Assembly (NCBI GenBank): GCA_963920575.1
Contig: OY986967.1
Location: 12,642,061-12,706,060, forward strand
DNA: 64,000 bases
Source: Narthecium ossifragum
Lineage: Eukaryota; Streptophyta; Magnoliopsida; Dioscoreales; Nartheciaceae
Direction of reading: 5' to 3'
The stretch's first letter is position 1. The number at the start of each line of letters is the position of its first letter. The position numbers and the translations under genes were made by a program. This document shows positions 1 through 10,599 of the stretch, one piece after another. The notes under the pieces were generated by a model that made no database searches, had not been told where the DNA came from, and was given only the letters and a program-made list of their open reading frames with translations.

Positions 1-1544
1 GCTCATCCCATTTCTCATTATATATTTCAGGAGGTAAAGTTTAACTTACGATTCCAACACCTTGGCATCATCTTATATACGAGGAAGATTGGATTTCTTT
101 TTGTGTAAGGATGTCGTTTGTAGCTCAGTGCTTGCATATGTATAGAAGTTTCAAGACCGTAGATTGTGTAAATTGTATGGGTTTGTAGGAGAGGGGAGGT
201 CTTATATCAACTCTTGTAGTGTAGTGTAACTGACAGTTCGGGGTGCTATTATGTTGTTAATCTGTGAGTTTAAAGTGTTTTGAACCCCTATGGATCAGTA
301 AATTCTGCTGCTTTATCTAACCATGTACTACCTAACATCTTAGTTTCTTTAAGTTCTTATTGATATTACTGCAGCTTCGAAATCGATCTCTGAGAGAAAG
401 ATGTCTTTTAGCTCTCTCATCTTAATCGGAACTTGGATTTTAGTCCCCATTCTATATCCCTGACCTCCGACCTCTTCTAGGCACCTATTAGCCAATCCAC
501 AATTAAATTGAAGCCAAACTCGAATTGTTTTGTCCAGAATTCGGTTTTACTTTCTGTACTGCGCCGTCGGTAGTAAAAACATTATAACTTTCTCTGGAAA
601 ACTCGAAAATCACGAACGGTAAAATTCTCCTAAAACTAGACTTCAAGGGCTTCCCAACCATATACGTTACTTCTTCTGGTTCAACATGAGTATGTACAGT
701 TTAACCTGCAAACTTGACCTTTCTGCTCTGGCAGTTCGTCTGACCTCTTTTCTTTTTATTTTTATTGTGGTTTTGTTGGGGTTATGACAGTACCGTCGAT
801 GGTGGGTTAGAGGAGGCCGGCGTCGGGGACGACGGCAAGGCTCAGGCGTGGCTTAGAGGGGTTGGGATCGGGTCTAGGAAGGTCGGTGAGGGTTTTAGGG
901 TGCTTTTGGGGGTGATATCAGGGACGGACGCGGAAGGGCCGGCGGAGCTCGGGAGGTTGGGTGGCCGAGGAAGACACCGGAGGAGATGGAAGACGGCGGG
1001 AAAGGGATAGCCAGAGTCGTGGGAGGTAGGGGAAGAGGATGATGGTAGTCTTGGATGGTAGCGGGGGTGGCCGGAGAGGCGGGACGGCGGTGGACGGCGG
1101 TGAAGCTTGGGTTTGGGCACGGGAGAGAGAAGGAAGGAAGAAGACGGGGACGTGGCAGGTGACTGGGCGTGGAGTCACTGACGTGGTGGAGAGAGAAAGT
1201 CCGTGGAGGCGGTGCCGGCTGTGGAGAAGATGACCGACGGGGAAGAAGGTGGATCGATAATGGATTACAAACTACTGAGGTCTCTTTTATAGAAGCCTTG
1301 ACAGAGTCCTAATCCAACTAGAAAACCCCCTTGCTTAATTAGCAAGTAATAAGGCTTTCAAACTCAACTCAACTCAACTTACTAACTCAAATGAACTCAA
1401 TTAAATATAAAAGACTGATGATAAATCCTAATTAAATACTCTAGTTATAACTAGGGAAGTCCAAGTCAAACTAGGAAAGAGATTGAACCAGTTTGGTTCC
1501 TCTTCTAGGTTCGGGTCCAGTTGGTCGAGTCGGATCGACTCATA
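1..1544. other. Unassigned, probably transposon-derived DNA; no gene seen
   Basis: No convincing protein is encoded here. Bases 780-1250 are G-rich on the + strand and open in several frames by composition alone. Near 1285-1297 the minus strand reads as a TATA-like box with GC-rich leader-like sequence beyond it. That layout resembles the minus-strand solo LTR at 44773-46606, so this may be part of an old LTR, but I found no ends or target duplication. Similarity to the Athila-like gag begins near 1545, so this is the left flank of the truncated outer element. Confidence 0.4.
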
Positions 1545-3157
1545 TCATCTTGCCCACTGCCTACACTTACATTTCTTCCATTGATACTCCTGCAATCACA
1601 GCTTCACACTATGAGATTAGACCCCAAACGATTCAAGTGTTACCTCATTTTCATGGTCTAAGTAATGAGGATCCATATGAGCACATTCAAAATTTTATCA
1701 ATGGCACTACACTAAAATTGGAGAATTTTAATGATGATGCCTTTAAGTTGAAACTTTTCCCCTTCCCTTTGAAAGATAAAACTAAATACTGGCTTCAATG
1801 TTTACTTCCACGCTCAATCACAACATGGGACCAACTTCAAGAGGCATTTTTTAGAAAATTCTTTCCCATAATTAAAACTGAGAAATTCAGGACCGAAATC
1901 CTTACATTTGTTCAATATGAAGATGAGTCTTTCCATGATGTCTGGGATAGATTTAAAGACCTTTTAAGAAAATGCCTTCATCATGATATTGATAAGTGAG
2001 AGTTAACTCATAAGTTTTATAGAGGCCTTAATGAAAAATGTAAAACTAGGGTTGAAGCTTGTTGTAGGGGTATTCCTTTAGACAAAGATGATGATGAGCT
2101 ATGAAACCTTTATGAAGAAATTTCCATTGATTCCCAACAGCAATACACAAAACCTAGGAGTCGGCCTACACCTAAGGGGACTTTTGAACTTTCTGGATTT
2201 GATGCCCTTACTACACAAATAGCCCTACTCAATAAAAGGTTTGATAAATTGGAAAAGAGACAGGCACCTGAACCTTCATCATTTTAGAATCAACCTCAAA
2301 CATGTACACTATGCTCTAGCCTTGAGCATCATGTTACTGACTGTCCCCTGGCTCCATAATTCCCTGAATTCGTTCAGGAACAAGCAAACACGGTGTATGG
2401 TTTCACTAAACCTTAGAGTAATCCGTACTCAAATACGTATAATTGAGGTTGGCAAAATCATCCCAACTTTAGTTGAAGACCACCCCAACAGTCTAGTACT
2501 TTTCAAGGGAAGAGTAGCTCCTCCAGTGTCCCCATAAATTGGTACCCATCTATACCTCCTGTAAATCCAAACTCAGGGTACTCTGCACCATTCCAACAAA
2601 CTGCACCTCCACAAGCACCCTTTAACTCGATTTTGAACACAATCATGACTACTCTTGTAAACATAAATGCTAACATGTCTGAGTTTAAAGTAAAATGGCT
2701 TTGATGAGAAATGATATTAATTCTCATGCCCAATCCATATCCAAAATATAGACACAATTAGAGCAACTTGCTAACACGGTAGCCAACAGAGAGGAAGGCC
2801 ACTTGCCTAGTCAACCTGTGACTAATCCTAGGGCCCTGCACCACATTGATAGCCACAACCTAGAAAGTGCTAAAGCTGTAGTGACCCTTAGAAGCGGCAA
2901 AATGATAGATAATAAAGTAGAGGAACCAGCCAGTCCAACCAATAGATCGGATGATCAGACGATCAATCGGTCGTCCGACGATCGATCGACCAAGAAGATG
3001 ATCAATCGATCGTCCGACGATCGATCGGCTGAGAAGATGATCGGTCGTCCAACGATCGATCGGCCGAGAAGACGATCGATCGTCCACCATGTGATTACAC
3101 CAATATACCACTTGATTATGATCCATCTGATTCTAGGAAGCCTGATCCTGCAAAATA
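1545..3157 (+). pseudogene. Athila-like gag, degraded
   Basis: An open stretch to 1999 carries the retrotransposon gag domain that forms the particle shell. Recognisable parts are HFHGLSNEDPYEHIQNF, KYWLQCLLPRSITTWDQL and the following FFRKFFP. In-frame stops follow from 1997 through about 2800. The sequence resumes at 2803-3157 with the conserved C-terminal AKAVVTLRSGK followed by an acidic and serine-rich tail. There is no start codon of its own; the match to gag begins near 1545, so the N-terminus is lost. The reading frame runs into the solo LTR inserted at 3158 and would continue at 5737 beyond it. The protein cannot be made intact. Confidence 0.8.
2958..3092 (+). repeat. GATCGATC-rich 39-bp tandem repeat inside gag
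   Basis: Units start at 2958, 2997, 3036 and 3071 (spacing 39, 39, 35). Each holds the palindrome GATCGATC or a near copy (GATCAATCGATC, CGATCGATCG). In the gag frame the unit encodes a repeated 13-residue block with the pattern INRSSDDRS. The palindrome cores also let the strand fold on itself. Confidence 0.75.
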
Positions 3158-4579
3158 TGTCACGCCCCGACTCAGAAAACCCATCCGGACTAGGACGTGA
3201 GGGGAACCTACACTATTCACATCCAAGCTGGCGCATACAACATAAAGCGGAATTAATTTAAACTTAAAGACTTCGAATGGCTTGATAATAGATCTAAAAT
3301 CTATAGATTAATATTGCGGAAATAGAACTCAATCAAAAGAGGGAATATGATTTCATATGTTAAATATAAGTACAACATCCTCAAAGGTAACTATAAGCAA
3401 AAGCCGCCAAAAAGTAATTGTGTCCCTCCATGACCTCAAGTGCCTTCGAAAGTCGATGCGCCGCCAAGATCTGATCCAGCTGGAACCACTGAGGAAGAGT
3501 CGACACCTGCACCTGCAAACGCAACCAGGGTAGAAATGAGCAACAAAGCTCAATAGAGTTCTACTCTACTCTACGTCACACAGGAAAATGGGGAAATCAC
3601 AAAGTCCCAGGTTCTGAACAACAAAGGGGTAAGACCCAAGGAATCACGTAACTTCCCTTAACACAAATATTGAGCATGAGACGAGAACTCTGGGCGACAT
3701 CTACACCTCAAACAACAGATAGTAGCCAACTAGACCCATCCTCGAGAGTACAAAGATTCAACAATACAATCGCCCTAGACCTAGCTACCCAGCCATGATC
3801 CTACTAGAGCTAGATTCGAGCTACCTGAGAGCCTCAGATCGGTGAACACCCTATTCACCCACGCCCTAACCTTATGTTCTACTGCAAACAAGATGCATGC
3901 AATGCTCATGCACAGATAAAGAGATATAAGCATGCAACAAGATGACATCAATTATACAGAGCTGGGCATAGCCTGAAGCTAGCCAAAGGGTGAACATAGC
4001 AAGGTTCTAATGCAAAGAAGATCTAACTAACAAAGCAATGATAAAGCAGATATAGAATAGCCTTCAGTGCACCCCTTCCATAGTTGGCCCACAAGTAACC
4101 ACAAGCAACAGAGCCAATTTTGACATTACAACGGCGTCCACAGTTGTCAACCGAAATTGCTACAACGGGGAAGCGACCCCGGCCAAGCCAATAGGCCACA
4201 CAACAAGATATAATCTACCAGTACAATAGGTTATGCCCCCCGACGTACGCCAGCAATCAACAGAGCTATTAATCAAAGCAGTAAACTACTCTAAGCATGC
4301 GGGGCGCACCTTCGACCCATTTATACTAAACATTCCCAAGGGTCGTCACTTCCCAGCTTACCTATAAAGCACTAAAGATTACAAACTATATGGCATGCTT
4401 ATCGAGAAATTGCTTGAAATCGGTAGAAATCGATAAACCGGTTCGAAATCCAATTCACGGCGTAATCCAAGGATAAACCCGTCAAAATCTCGATTAAAAT
4501 ATTATAATAATCACTACTTATCATCGGGAAAGCCCCACGAGAATACCGGGTCAAAAAGAAACCAAAAATGCCAAATTCG

Positions 4580-4830
4580 GATCATTCATATGGGTACTCA
4601 CTGTCAAGGAGAAATGATCGATCTTCACTCTTAAAGAAGATTGATCTTCCTTAAGTGTATTCCCTGCCTGGAAGGAAAATGATTGATCATGATACCCATG
4701 ATTGATCCCCTCTAAGTGCCCCCTGTCAAGAGAAAGAAATGATCGATTTTTCCTCACAAGAAAGATTGATCATCCTTCAGATGAGACAGAACACTTCAAC
4801 AAAAATGATCGATCCTTCATAAGTCGGCAG
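4580..4830. repeat. Cluster of GATCGATC-type palindromes in the solo LTR
   Basis: Several copies of GATCGATC and GATTGATC with AAG/CTT arms lie in about 250 bp (near 4616, 4638, 4681, 4700, 4741, 4766 and 4807). Neighbouring copies can pair as imperfect hairpins. A similar cluster lies in the other LTRs of this superfamily in the window. Confidence 0.6.
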
Positions 4831-5440
4831 GAAAGGTGAATAGTGGCTAAAATCCAATTTCTTAGATTTTGACAACCAAAACTCGTCGGAATCAAACCAA
4901 ACTTGGTAGGCATAAGCAAATGCATGTGGGGAATCTAATGACACTAAGAAATCCAACTTTGGATGATCAAATCCTCAAAATTAAATCAAATTTCCCAAAA
5001 ACCGACGAAACCGATGAAAAATTGAATTTGTTGGATTTGATCTAACAAACGACGATGGAATCCAATCAAACTTTGCATGAAGGGCTATTTGATGGTGGGG
5101 AATTCATTCATACAATAATAACCAAACTCAGATCGTGAAATATGAGACCTGAGTCTGACCCCGTCTAAACACCGACAAAAATACGGAATCCGTCCGAAAG
5201 AATACAGAAATTAAACCATAGCTAGCTTCTAAACATAGCAAGGAACTAGAATACATAAACGAAAAGCATTCCAACAAACACAACAGGTACATATAGCAAC
5301 AAGCAGGTGATCTACGAATCCCTCGCCTCCGATCCACGTGGATCCGCGCCGAAAAGCCAAAGCCCAAGATCCAGCTGGCAGCCAAGGGGAGAGAGAAAGG
5401 AGAGAAGGGAAAGAAAGAGAAGAGAGAGAAAAGAAACGGC

Positions 5441-5448
5441 TATTTATA
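5441..5448 (-). promoter_or_regulatory. TATA box of the minus-strand solo LTR
   Basis: The minus strand reads TATAAATA here, about 280 bases inside the LTR start. This is the expected place for the U3 promoter. Transcription would run left through the rest of the LTR. The assignment is by position and motif only. Confidence 0.55.
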
Positions 5449-5731
5449 GAGATCAAAACTGATCTTGACCGTATGATTCGATCTCTCCCGATCGAGCTCC
5501 GATCTTTCGATCGAAAGTACCCCAAAGGTCCTAATCAATCACATACATCAATCTAATGCAGTGTGTGCAACGCGGGTGAAAAATCGATCTCCAGGGAGCA
5601 ATTTTACCAAATTACCCCTGTGGTCAAAACAGCCATACGATCATCCGATCGCACTCGACGCGGAACCAAACCAACTGGAAACGGCCCTCGACCCACGGGG
5701 TTGAGCCAGGTTAGAGGAACGGATTCTCACA

Positions 5732-6385
5732 AAATATGTGCCCAAGGAATCTTTTCCTTATGCACTTATGGATCCTTCCTCCAGACCCAATAAGAAATCA
5801 CATGTAGAGGAAATCACTAAGATATTCAAGCGAGTGAACATCAACATACCACTTTTAGAGGCCATCCGACAATTCCTTTCATATGCAAAATTTCTGAATG
5901 ACCTTTGTACCCAAAAATGCAAATCCAAATCTCATGTCTCTAAGAAAATCTTTATGACTGAACATGTAAGTTCGATCCTAAAGTATGACATTCCACCAAA
6001 ACTTAAGGATCCATGCACCCTAACTATTTCTTGTTGTATAGGAAACTATCGTATTGATGGTGCTCTTCTTGATCTTGGTGCTAGTGTTAATTTACTGCCA
6101 TATTCTTTGTATCAGAAATTTGGCATGAATGATTTGAAACCTACAACAGTAACCCTTCAATTAGTTGATAGATCCATCAAGACAATGCGAGGTATCTTGG
6201 AGGATGTGCTCGTTAAGGTTGATAACTTCTTCTTTCCGGTTAATTTCATTGTCTTGGACATGGAGCTCGGCATTCTTTGCAAGAAATTCGTGCCAATTAT
6301 CATAGGTCGACCTTTCCTTGCTACTGCAAATGCTTATATAAATTGTCGTACATGTGTTATGGATGTCTCTTTTGGTAACATATAA
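5732..6385 (+). pseudogene. Athila-like gag C-terminus and aspartic protease region
   Basis: The open frame from 5738 continues the gag frame that was broken at 3157. It encodes the linker ESFPYALMDPSSRP, then a region ending in a retroviral-type aspartic protease. The catalytic loop reads LDLGASVNLLPYSLY near 6070-6110, with the flap-like and C-terminal parts GILEDVLVKVDNFFFPVNFIVLD and the IIGRPFLATANA that closes the fold. The protease cuts the polyprotein in related elements. The usual catalytic triad is D-S/T-G; here the residue between Asp and Gly is Leu, which probably abolishes activity. The frame ends at 6385 without any downstream polymerase. Confidence 0.75.
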
Positions 6386-6738
6386 AAATGTTTGAATATA
6401 TTTAAGGATGCGTGTGTGCCTGAAAATAATGACTGCTTTGCTGTTGACGTTATCAATGCCTATATTCCTAATTCATCCTTATTTGACATTGACTTAGATA
6501 CTGGATAATTTTGTACTGATTATACTGAAACAAACTTATGCACGAAGATGTCAAAATTTTCTACAGTTGAACCACCACCTCCTCCTTTACCTATATCTGC
6601 ACCATCGTCCATGCGTATAAAATCTATTTTATAATTAAAACCTTCTATCCCTTCACTTATGGTTTATCTTAATGATAACTCCATTATTGTGGTGGAGGTT
6701 TACCGTAAACCTGGTTGTAAGATGAAATATGACGATCG
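6386..6738 (+). pseudogene. Decayed stretch after the Athila protease; polymerase missing
   Basis: Broken frames still show residues such as SIPSLMVYLNDNS, which resembles the short linker between protease and reverse transcriptase in Athila elements. Stops occur near 6508 and 6632. The sequence then runs into the Mutator-like insertion and resumes at 7917-7953 only briefly. Beyond the solo LTR the sequence is already 3' UTR, so reverse transcriptase, RNase H and integrase (about 2.5-3 kb) have been deleted. Confidence 0.55.
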
Positions 6739-7916
6739 TTTGTCTTTGGCTAAATTTTCATTTAGTACCCTGTAGTTTGACGCATATTTTTATGTGATCC
6801 TTATATTTCAAAAAGTTGTAATACAGACCCTCAAATTTAATAATCGCTCTTATGTGGTCCTTCCGTCCACTCGCCGTCGAGTTTTTAACGGCAAAACGGG
6901 TCACGTCAGGTTTCTCATTTATTTTAACATTTTTTAATTTAATGTTTAACTTATTTTACGATTTTTTAAATTTTTAACTTATAAAATATGTTATAAGTCA
7001 GCTGCATCTCTCTCTCCACCTCCTCGCCGGCAAGCTCGACCCTGTCCCTGTCTCCGGCCGTCTTCGTCGATCGCAAGCTCGACGATCGGGCTGCCGAGGT
7101 CGTCGAGGTCCTAGACTCACGGTCGAGCCGCCATCGAGGATCCAATTGGGTGTGGGGAGGGGGTTTGGGAAGAAGGAGAGGAGGTGGAGAGAGGATCCGA
7201 TTGCTCGACGTAGCCGGAGAGAGATCCGGCGGAGCAGGGGAGAGGGTTGGGGAAGAAGGAGAGGAGGTGGGGAGAGAGATCCGGCGGAGAAGGCGGAGGC
7301 GAGCACTGAACATGGGGAGAGAGATCCGGCGGAGCAGGGGAGAGGGTTGGGGAAGAAGGAGAGGGTGGGGAGAGAGATCCGGCGGAGCAGGGGAGAGGGT
7401 TGGGGAAGAAGGAGAGGAGGTGGGGAGAGAGATCCGGCGGAGGGGAGAGGGTTGGGGAAGAAGGAGAGGAGGTGGGGAGAGAGATCCGGCGGAGCAGGGG
7501 AGAGGGTTGGGGAAGAAGGAGAGGGTGGGGAGAGAGATCCGGCGGAGCAGGGGAGAGGGTTGGGGAAGAAGGAGATGAGGTGGGAGGAGAGAGATGTAGC
7601 GGAGCAGCCGGAGGACGGTGAGCAGGGGATCCGATCGGGTGTGGGTAGAGGGTTGGGGAAGAAGGAGATGAGGTGGAGAGAGAGAAAGCTGAAATAAGTT
7701 AAAATAAGTTAAAAATAAGTTATTAAATTAAAAAATGTTAAAATAAGTTAAAAATCTGATTTGCCGTTAAAAACTCGACGGCGAGTGGACGGAAGGACCA
7801 CATAAGAGCGATTATTAAATTTGAGGGTCTGTATTACAACTTTTTGAAATATAAGGACCACATAAAAATATACGTCAAACTACAGGGTATTAATTGAAAA
7901 TTTAGCCTTTGTCTTT
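6739..7916. mobile_element. Non-autonomous Mutator-like element (MULE) with long inverted ends
   Basis: The element occupies 6748-7907 (1160 bp). It starts GGCTAAATTTTCA and ends with the inverse TGAAAATTTAGCC. The two ends stay complementary for about 150 bp, and more loosely into the AT-rich flanks beyond. A perfect 9-bp target duplication, TTTGTCTTT, lies at 6739-6747 and 7908-7916, the size typical of MULEs. No transposase is present. The interior is a GA-rich minisatellite, so it could move only with enzyme supplied elsewhere. It sits in the dead Athila body. Confidence 0.88.
7223..7620 (+). repeat. GA-rich minisatellite, 52-55 bp units, inside the MULE
   Basis: The anchor GATCCGGCGGAG recurs at 7223, 7278, 7323, 7376, 7431, 7483 and 7536, with a decayed copy near 7593. 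Spacing is 52-55 bp, with one unit of 45. The + strand is almost pure purine. Long open frames here encode Arg/Gly/Glu-rich repeats only because of composition, so I do not call them genes. Confidence 0.85.
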
Positions 7917-7953
7917 TATAGAGGGGATTTCTAATGTACTTGTGGGGAGGAAG

Positions 7954-10599
7954 CAATCTGTGAGGACCCGTACCTCCAACCCGGTCCGACCGCGTTAGGC
8001 CGAGGGTCTTGATTGTGGTTTGGCCCGGTTGCCCTTGGGATGCGATCGGTTGATCGTATCACTGTTTTTGAGCCCAGGGGCATTTTGGTAAATATGCTCC
8101 CTGGTGGTCAGTTTCACACTCGCGTTGCACACATTGCCTCTGATTGATGTATGTGTTTGATTAGAACCTTAAGGACGCTTTCGATCGGAAGATCGAAGCT
8201 CGATCGAGAGAGATCGAATCGGACGGCTGTGATCGATTACAGCTTTCTATTTAAACCCTTTCTCTTCTCTCTCTTTCTTTCCTTCTTTCTTCTCCTGTCG
8301 TTCTCTCTTCCTCTCTCCAACCGACGGTGCTAGGGCTTCGTAGCGCGGCTTTTGAGGAGCGGATTCCGACGATCGGAGTTGGGGGATGCATGGAGGAGCT
8401 ACCCTGCTTGTACAAGTAGGTGTTTCTACCTCGATCTTATGATCGGGTTCTCCTAGGATAGGTTTTATGTGCTTTTGCTGTAGGAATATATGTTAGAATG
8501 TTGTGTGGTTCAGTGCATGTGTATTATGGCTTGTTTCTAGTATTCCTATCAGTTGATTTCCGTATTTTATCGGACGATTCCCTTATTATCGCCGTTTCGC
8601 CGATTTTCGGCCATTGAGACCTAGGTTTGAGATTTAATCATCAAAATCGTGTTTTGATCGTACCATTAGCTTCCCCACCATCTTTTATACATGTTTGCAA
8701 AGTTTCATCAACATCCAACAAGATTTGATCATTCAAATCCAAGAAATTAGATTTTCGGCACTGTTCTGAGGAACTGTGTCGTGGGGTTGACGGTCGATTG
8801 GTGGATCGACCGTCAAGCGTTAATACGCTTCTTTCGGGCCTGACGGTCGACCGTCGGATCGACCATCGGGCTCTGTCACGTTTTGGGCCTCCCACGGTTT
8901 TGGGCATCGACCGTGGTTCCTTCTTCTTTCCCCTCCCGCCTCACGGTCGACCGTCGGATTGACCATCGCATCGTCCGTGATGCTCTGTCTCGTTTTTTGT
9001 CTCCCACGGTCGATGCACCGATCGACCGTGGCCCTTATGCTTTTCCCTCGATTGGCCCCACGGTCGACCGTCGGATCGACCGTGGCATCAACAGTGGCCT
9101 CACGGTCGACCATCGGATCGACCGTCGCATCGACCGTGGGCCACTGAGTTGTGCTTTCTGGCTCCCTTTGAATGGTTTTCATCCATGATAGCTATCCAAT
9201 CATGTTAGAAAGCATGCACATCGTTTTCAAGGGATATTCATGGAGTTTTACCGAGATTGAGGGTTGAATCGCTTTCTTACTCCGTTGAACGGATTTACGG
9301 TTTTCCTCATACTTAAATACTTGGTTGGATAAGTAGTTTAAAGGCTTATTTGGTTGCTTAACCGTTAGCTAGCTATGAGTGCTAGCTAATGTGGAATTGT
9401 GGAACCTTAGCCTGATGCCGGCGTGTGCCGAGGGCTATTGTATAAATGTGGGCCAGTTATCTGCGGGGTAACTGTGGAACCTTGGTCTGTCAGGTGCAAG
9501 AGAGCACTGAAGACTATTGTATATCTGTGTTCAATGTTTTGCTCTAATCATTGTTTGGTTAGTATAGATTATCTGTATTTGAGGCCTTTGCTATGCTCAC
9601 CCCTTGGCTAGCTAGAGGCTATGCCTAGCCCTGTATGATTATTGTCATGTTGTTGCATGCCTATATCTCGTTATCTGTGCCTGAGCATTGCATGCATCTT
9701 GTTTGCATTAGAGGCATATCAGGTTAGGCGGGCGATGGTTTGATCGCCGATCCGAGGCTCTCGGGTAGCTTGGATCTATTCTTAGGACCGCGGCTGGGTA
9801 GTCAGGATTAGGGCGTGATTGTTTGATCAGAATCTCATGTTATTGAGGATGCACGCTAGTTGGTTGAGATCTTTGTTTTGAGGTTTAGAGGTCGTGTTGT
9901 CTTCCCAAGGCTAAGCGCTAAGGATGGGTGTCGATGCCCCTGACATGGTCCCCAGGCAGTGGCTTCCTGCTGGGTAAGGGTGATCCTACTGGTTCTGGCT
10001 CTCGGTTTCCTCCCAGCGTGTTTGGTTGATGTATCCCAGTGTGGTCGGTTGAGAAGAGTAGGATCCTTTGGGGTAGTCGACAGGGGTTGTGGACCCCGTG
10101 ACATTCCTTAGGCTTGAGCTAGAGTCAATACTGTTGTTGTTTTCCTAATTTCAGTATGTCGTAGAGTAGAACCCTACTGAGCTTATCGTTCACTCCTACC
10201 CGGGCTGCGTTTGCAGGTGCATGCGCCAGTTCTTCAGTAGTAGAGCCGGCGAGATCAGCTTTTGGAGGCGCGACTACATCCAGAGGTGCTTGAGATTGCT
10301 GCAGGAAGATTGTTGTACTTTGACAGTTTTGTAAATTGTAAACATCTTTCGAGGACTTTTGGGATTATTTGTATAATATCTTTTCCTTTAGGGGAGTTTG
10401 ACAATAATTGTAATCAGATGTTTAAACTGTACAACTTGATGTATTTATGAATTGAATTACTGTTTCACCTCTGGAATATAAATTGTTTAAGTTTATCTGT
10501 CTTTTCCGCTTTGTATCGCGCTAGTTGGAGATGAATAGTGTAGGTTTCCCCTCACGCCTCAGCTCGGATGGGTTTTCTGGATCGGGGTGTGACACAATC
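7954..10599 (+). mobile_element. Solo LTR of a Tekay-like family, plus strand, with target duplications
   Basis: The LTR spans 7959-10594 (2636 bp), starting TGTGAGGACC and ending GGGTGTGACA. It is flanked by 5-bp duplications CAATC at 7954-7958 and 10595-10599. Its first 300 bases match the opposite-strand solo LTR at 3158-5731, so both are one family that hit the same dead Athila element in opposite orientations. A TATA-like box (TATTTAAA) lies near 8247. There is no PBS or coding region between its ends. Confidence 0.88.
8780..9150. repeat. Array of GGTCGACC-type palindromes in the solo LTR
   Basis: The self-complementary core ACGGTCGACCGT, followed by CGGATCGACC, recurs near 8841, 8943, 9060 and 9101 with half copies between. 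The period is irregular, about 40-115 bp. Adjacent units can fold into long imperfect hairpins. It occupies the same relative place as the GATCGATC clusters in related LTRs here. Confidence 0.7.

Larger units (their letters stand above)
3153..5736 (-). mobile_element. Solo LTR of a Tekay-like family, minus strand, with target duplications
   Basis: The LTR spans 3158-5731 (2574 bp), starting TGTCACG and ending TCTCACA. It is bounded by 5-bp target duplications AAATA at 3153-3157 and 5732-5736. Removing it rejoins the Athila gag and protease frames, which confirms the boundaries. Read on the minus strand, its start (TGTGAGAATCC) and first 300 bases are clearly related to the plus-strand solo LTR at 7959-10594. 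A minus-strand TATA box lies near 5441. No internal coding sequence remains, as expected after LTR-LTR recombination. Confidence 0.88.

Noticed and set aside
7146..7697. Open frames of 60-183 codons over the GA-rich repeat
   Set aside because: All frames are open because the strand is almost pure purine, and the proteins are simple repeats of the minisatellite.
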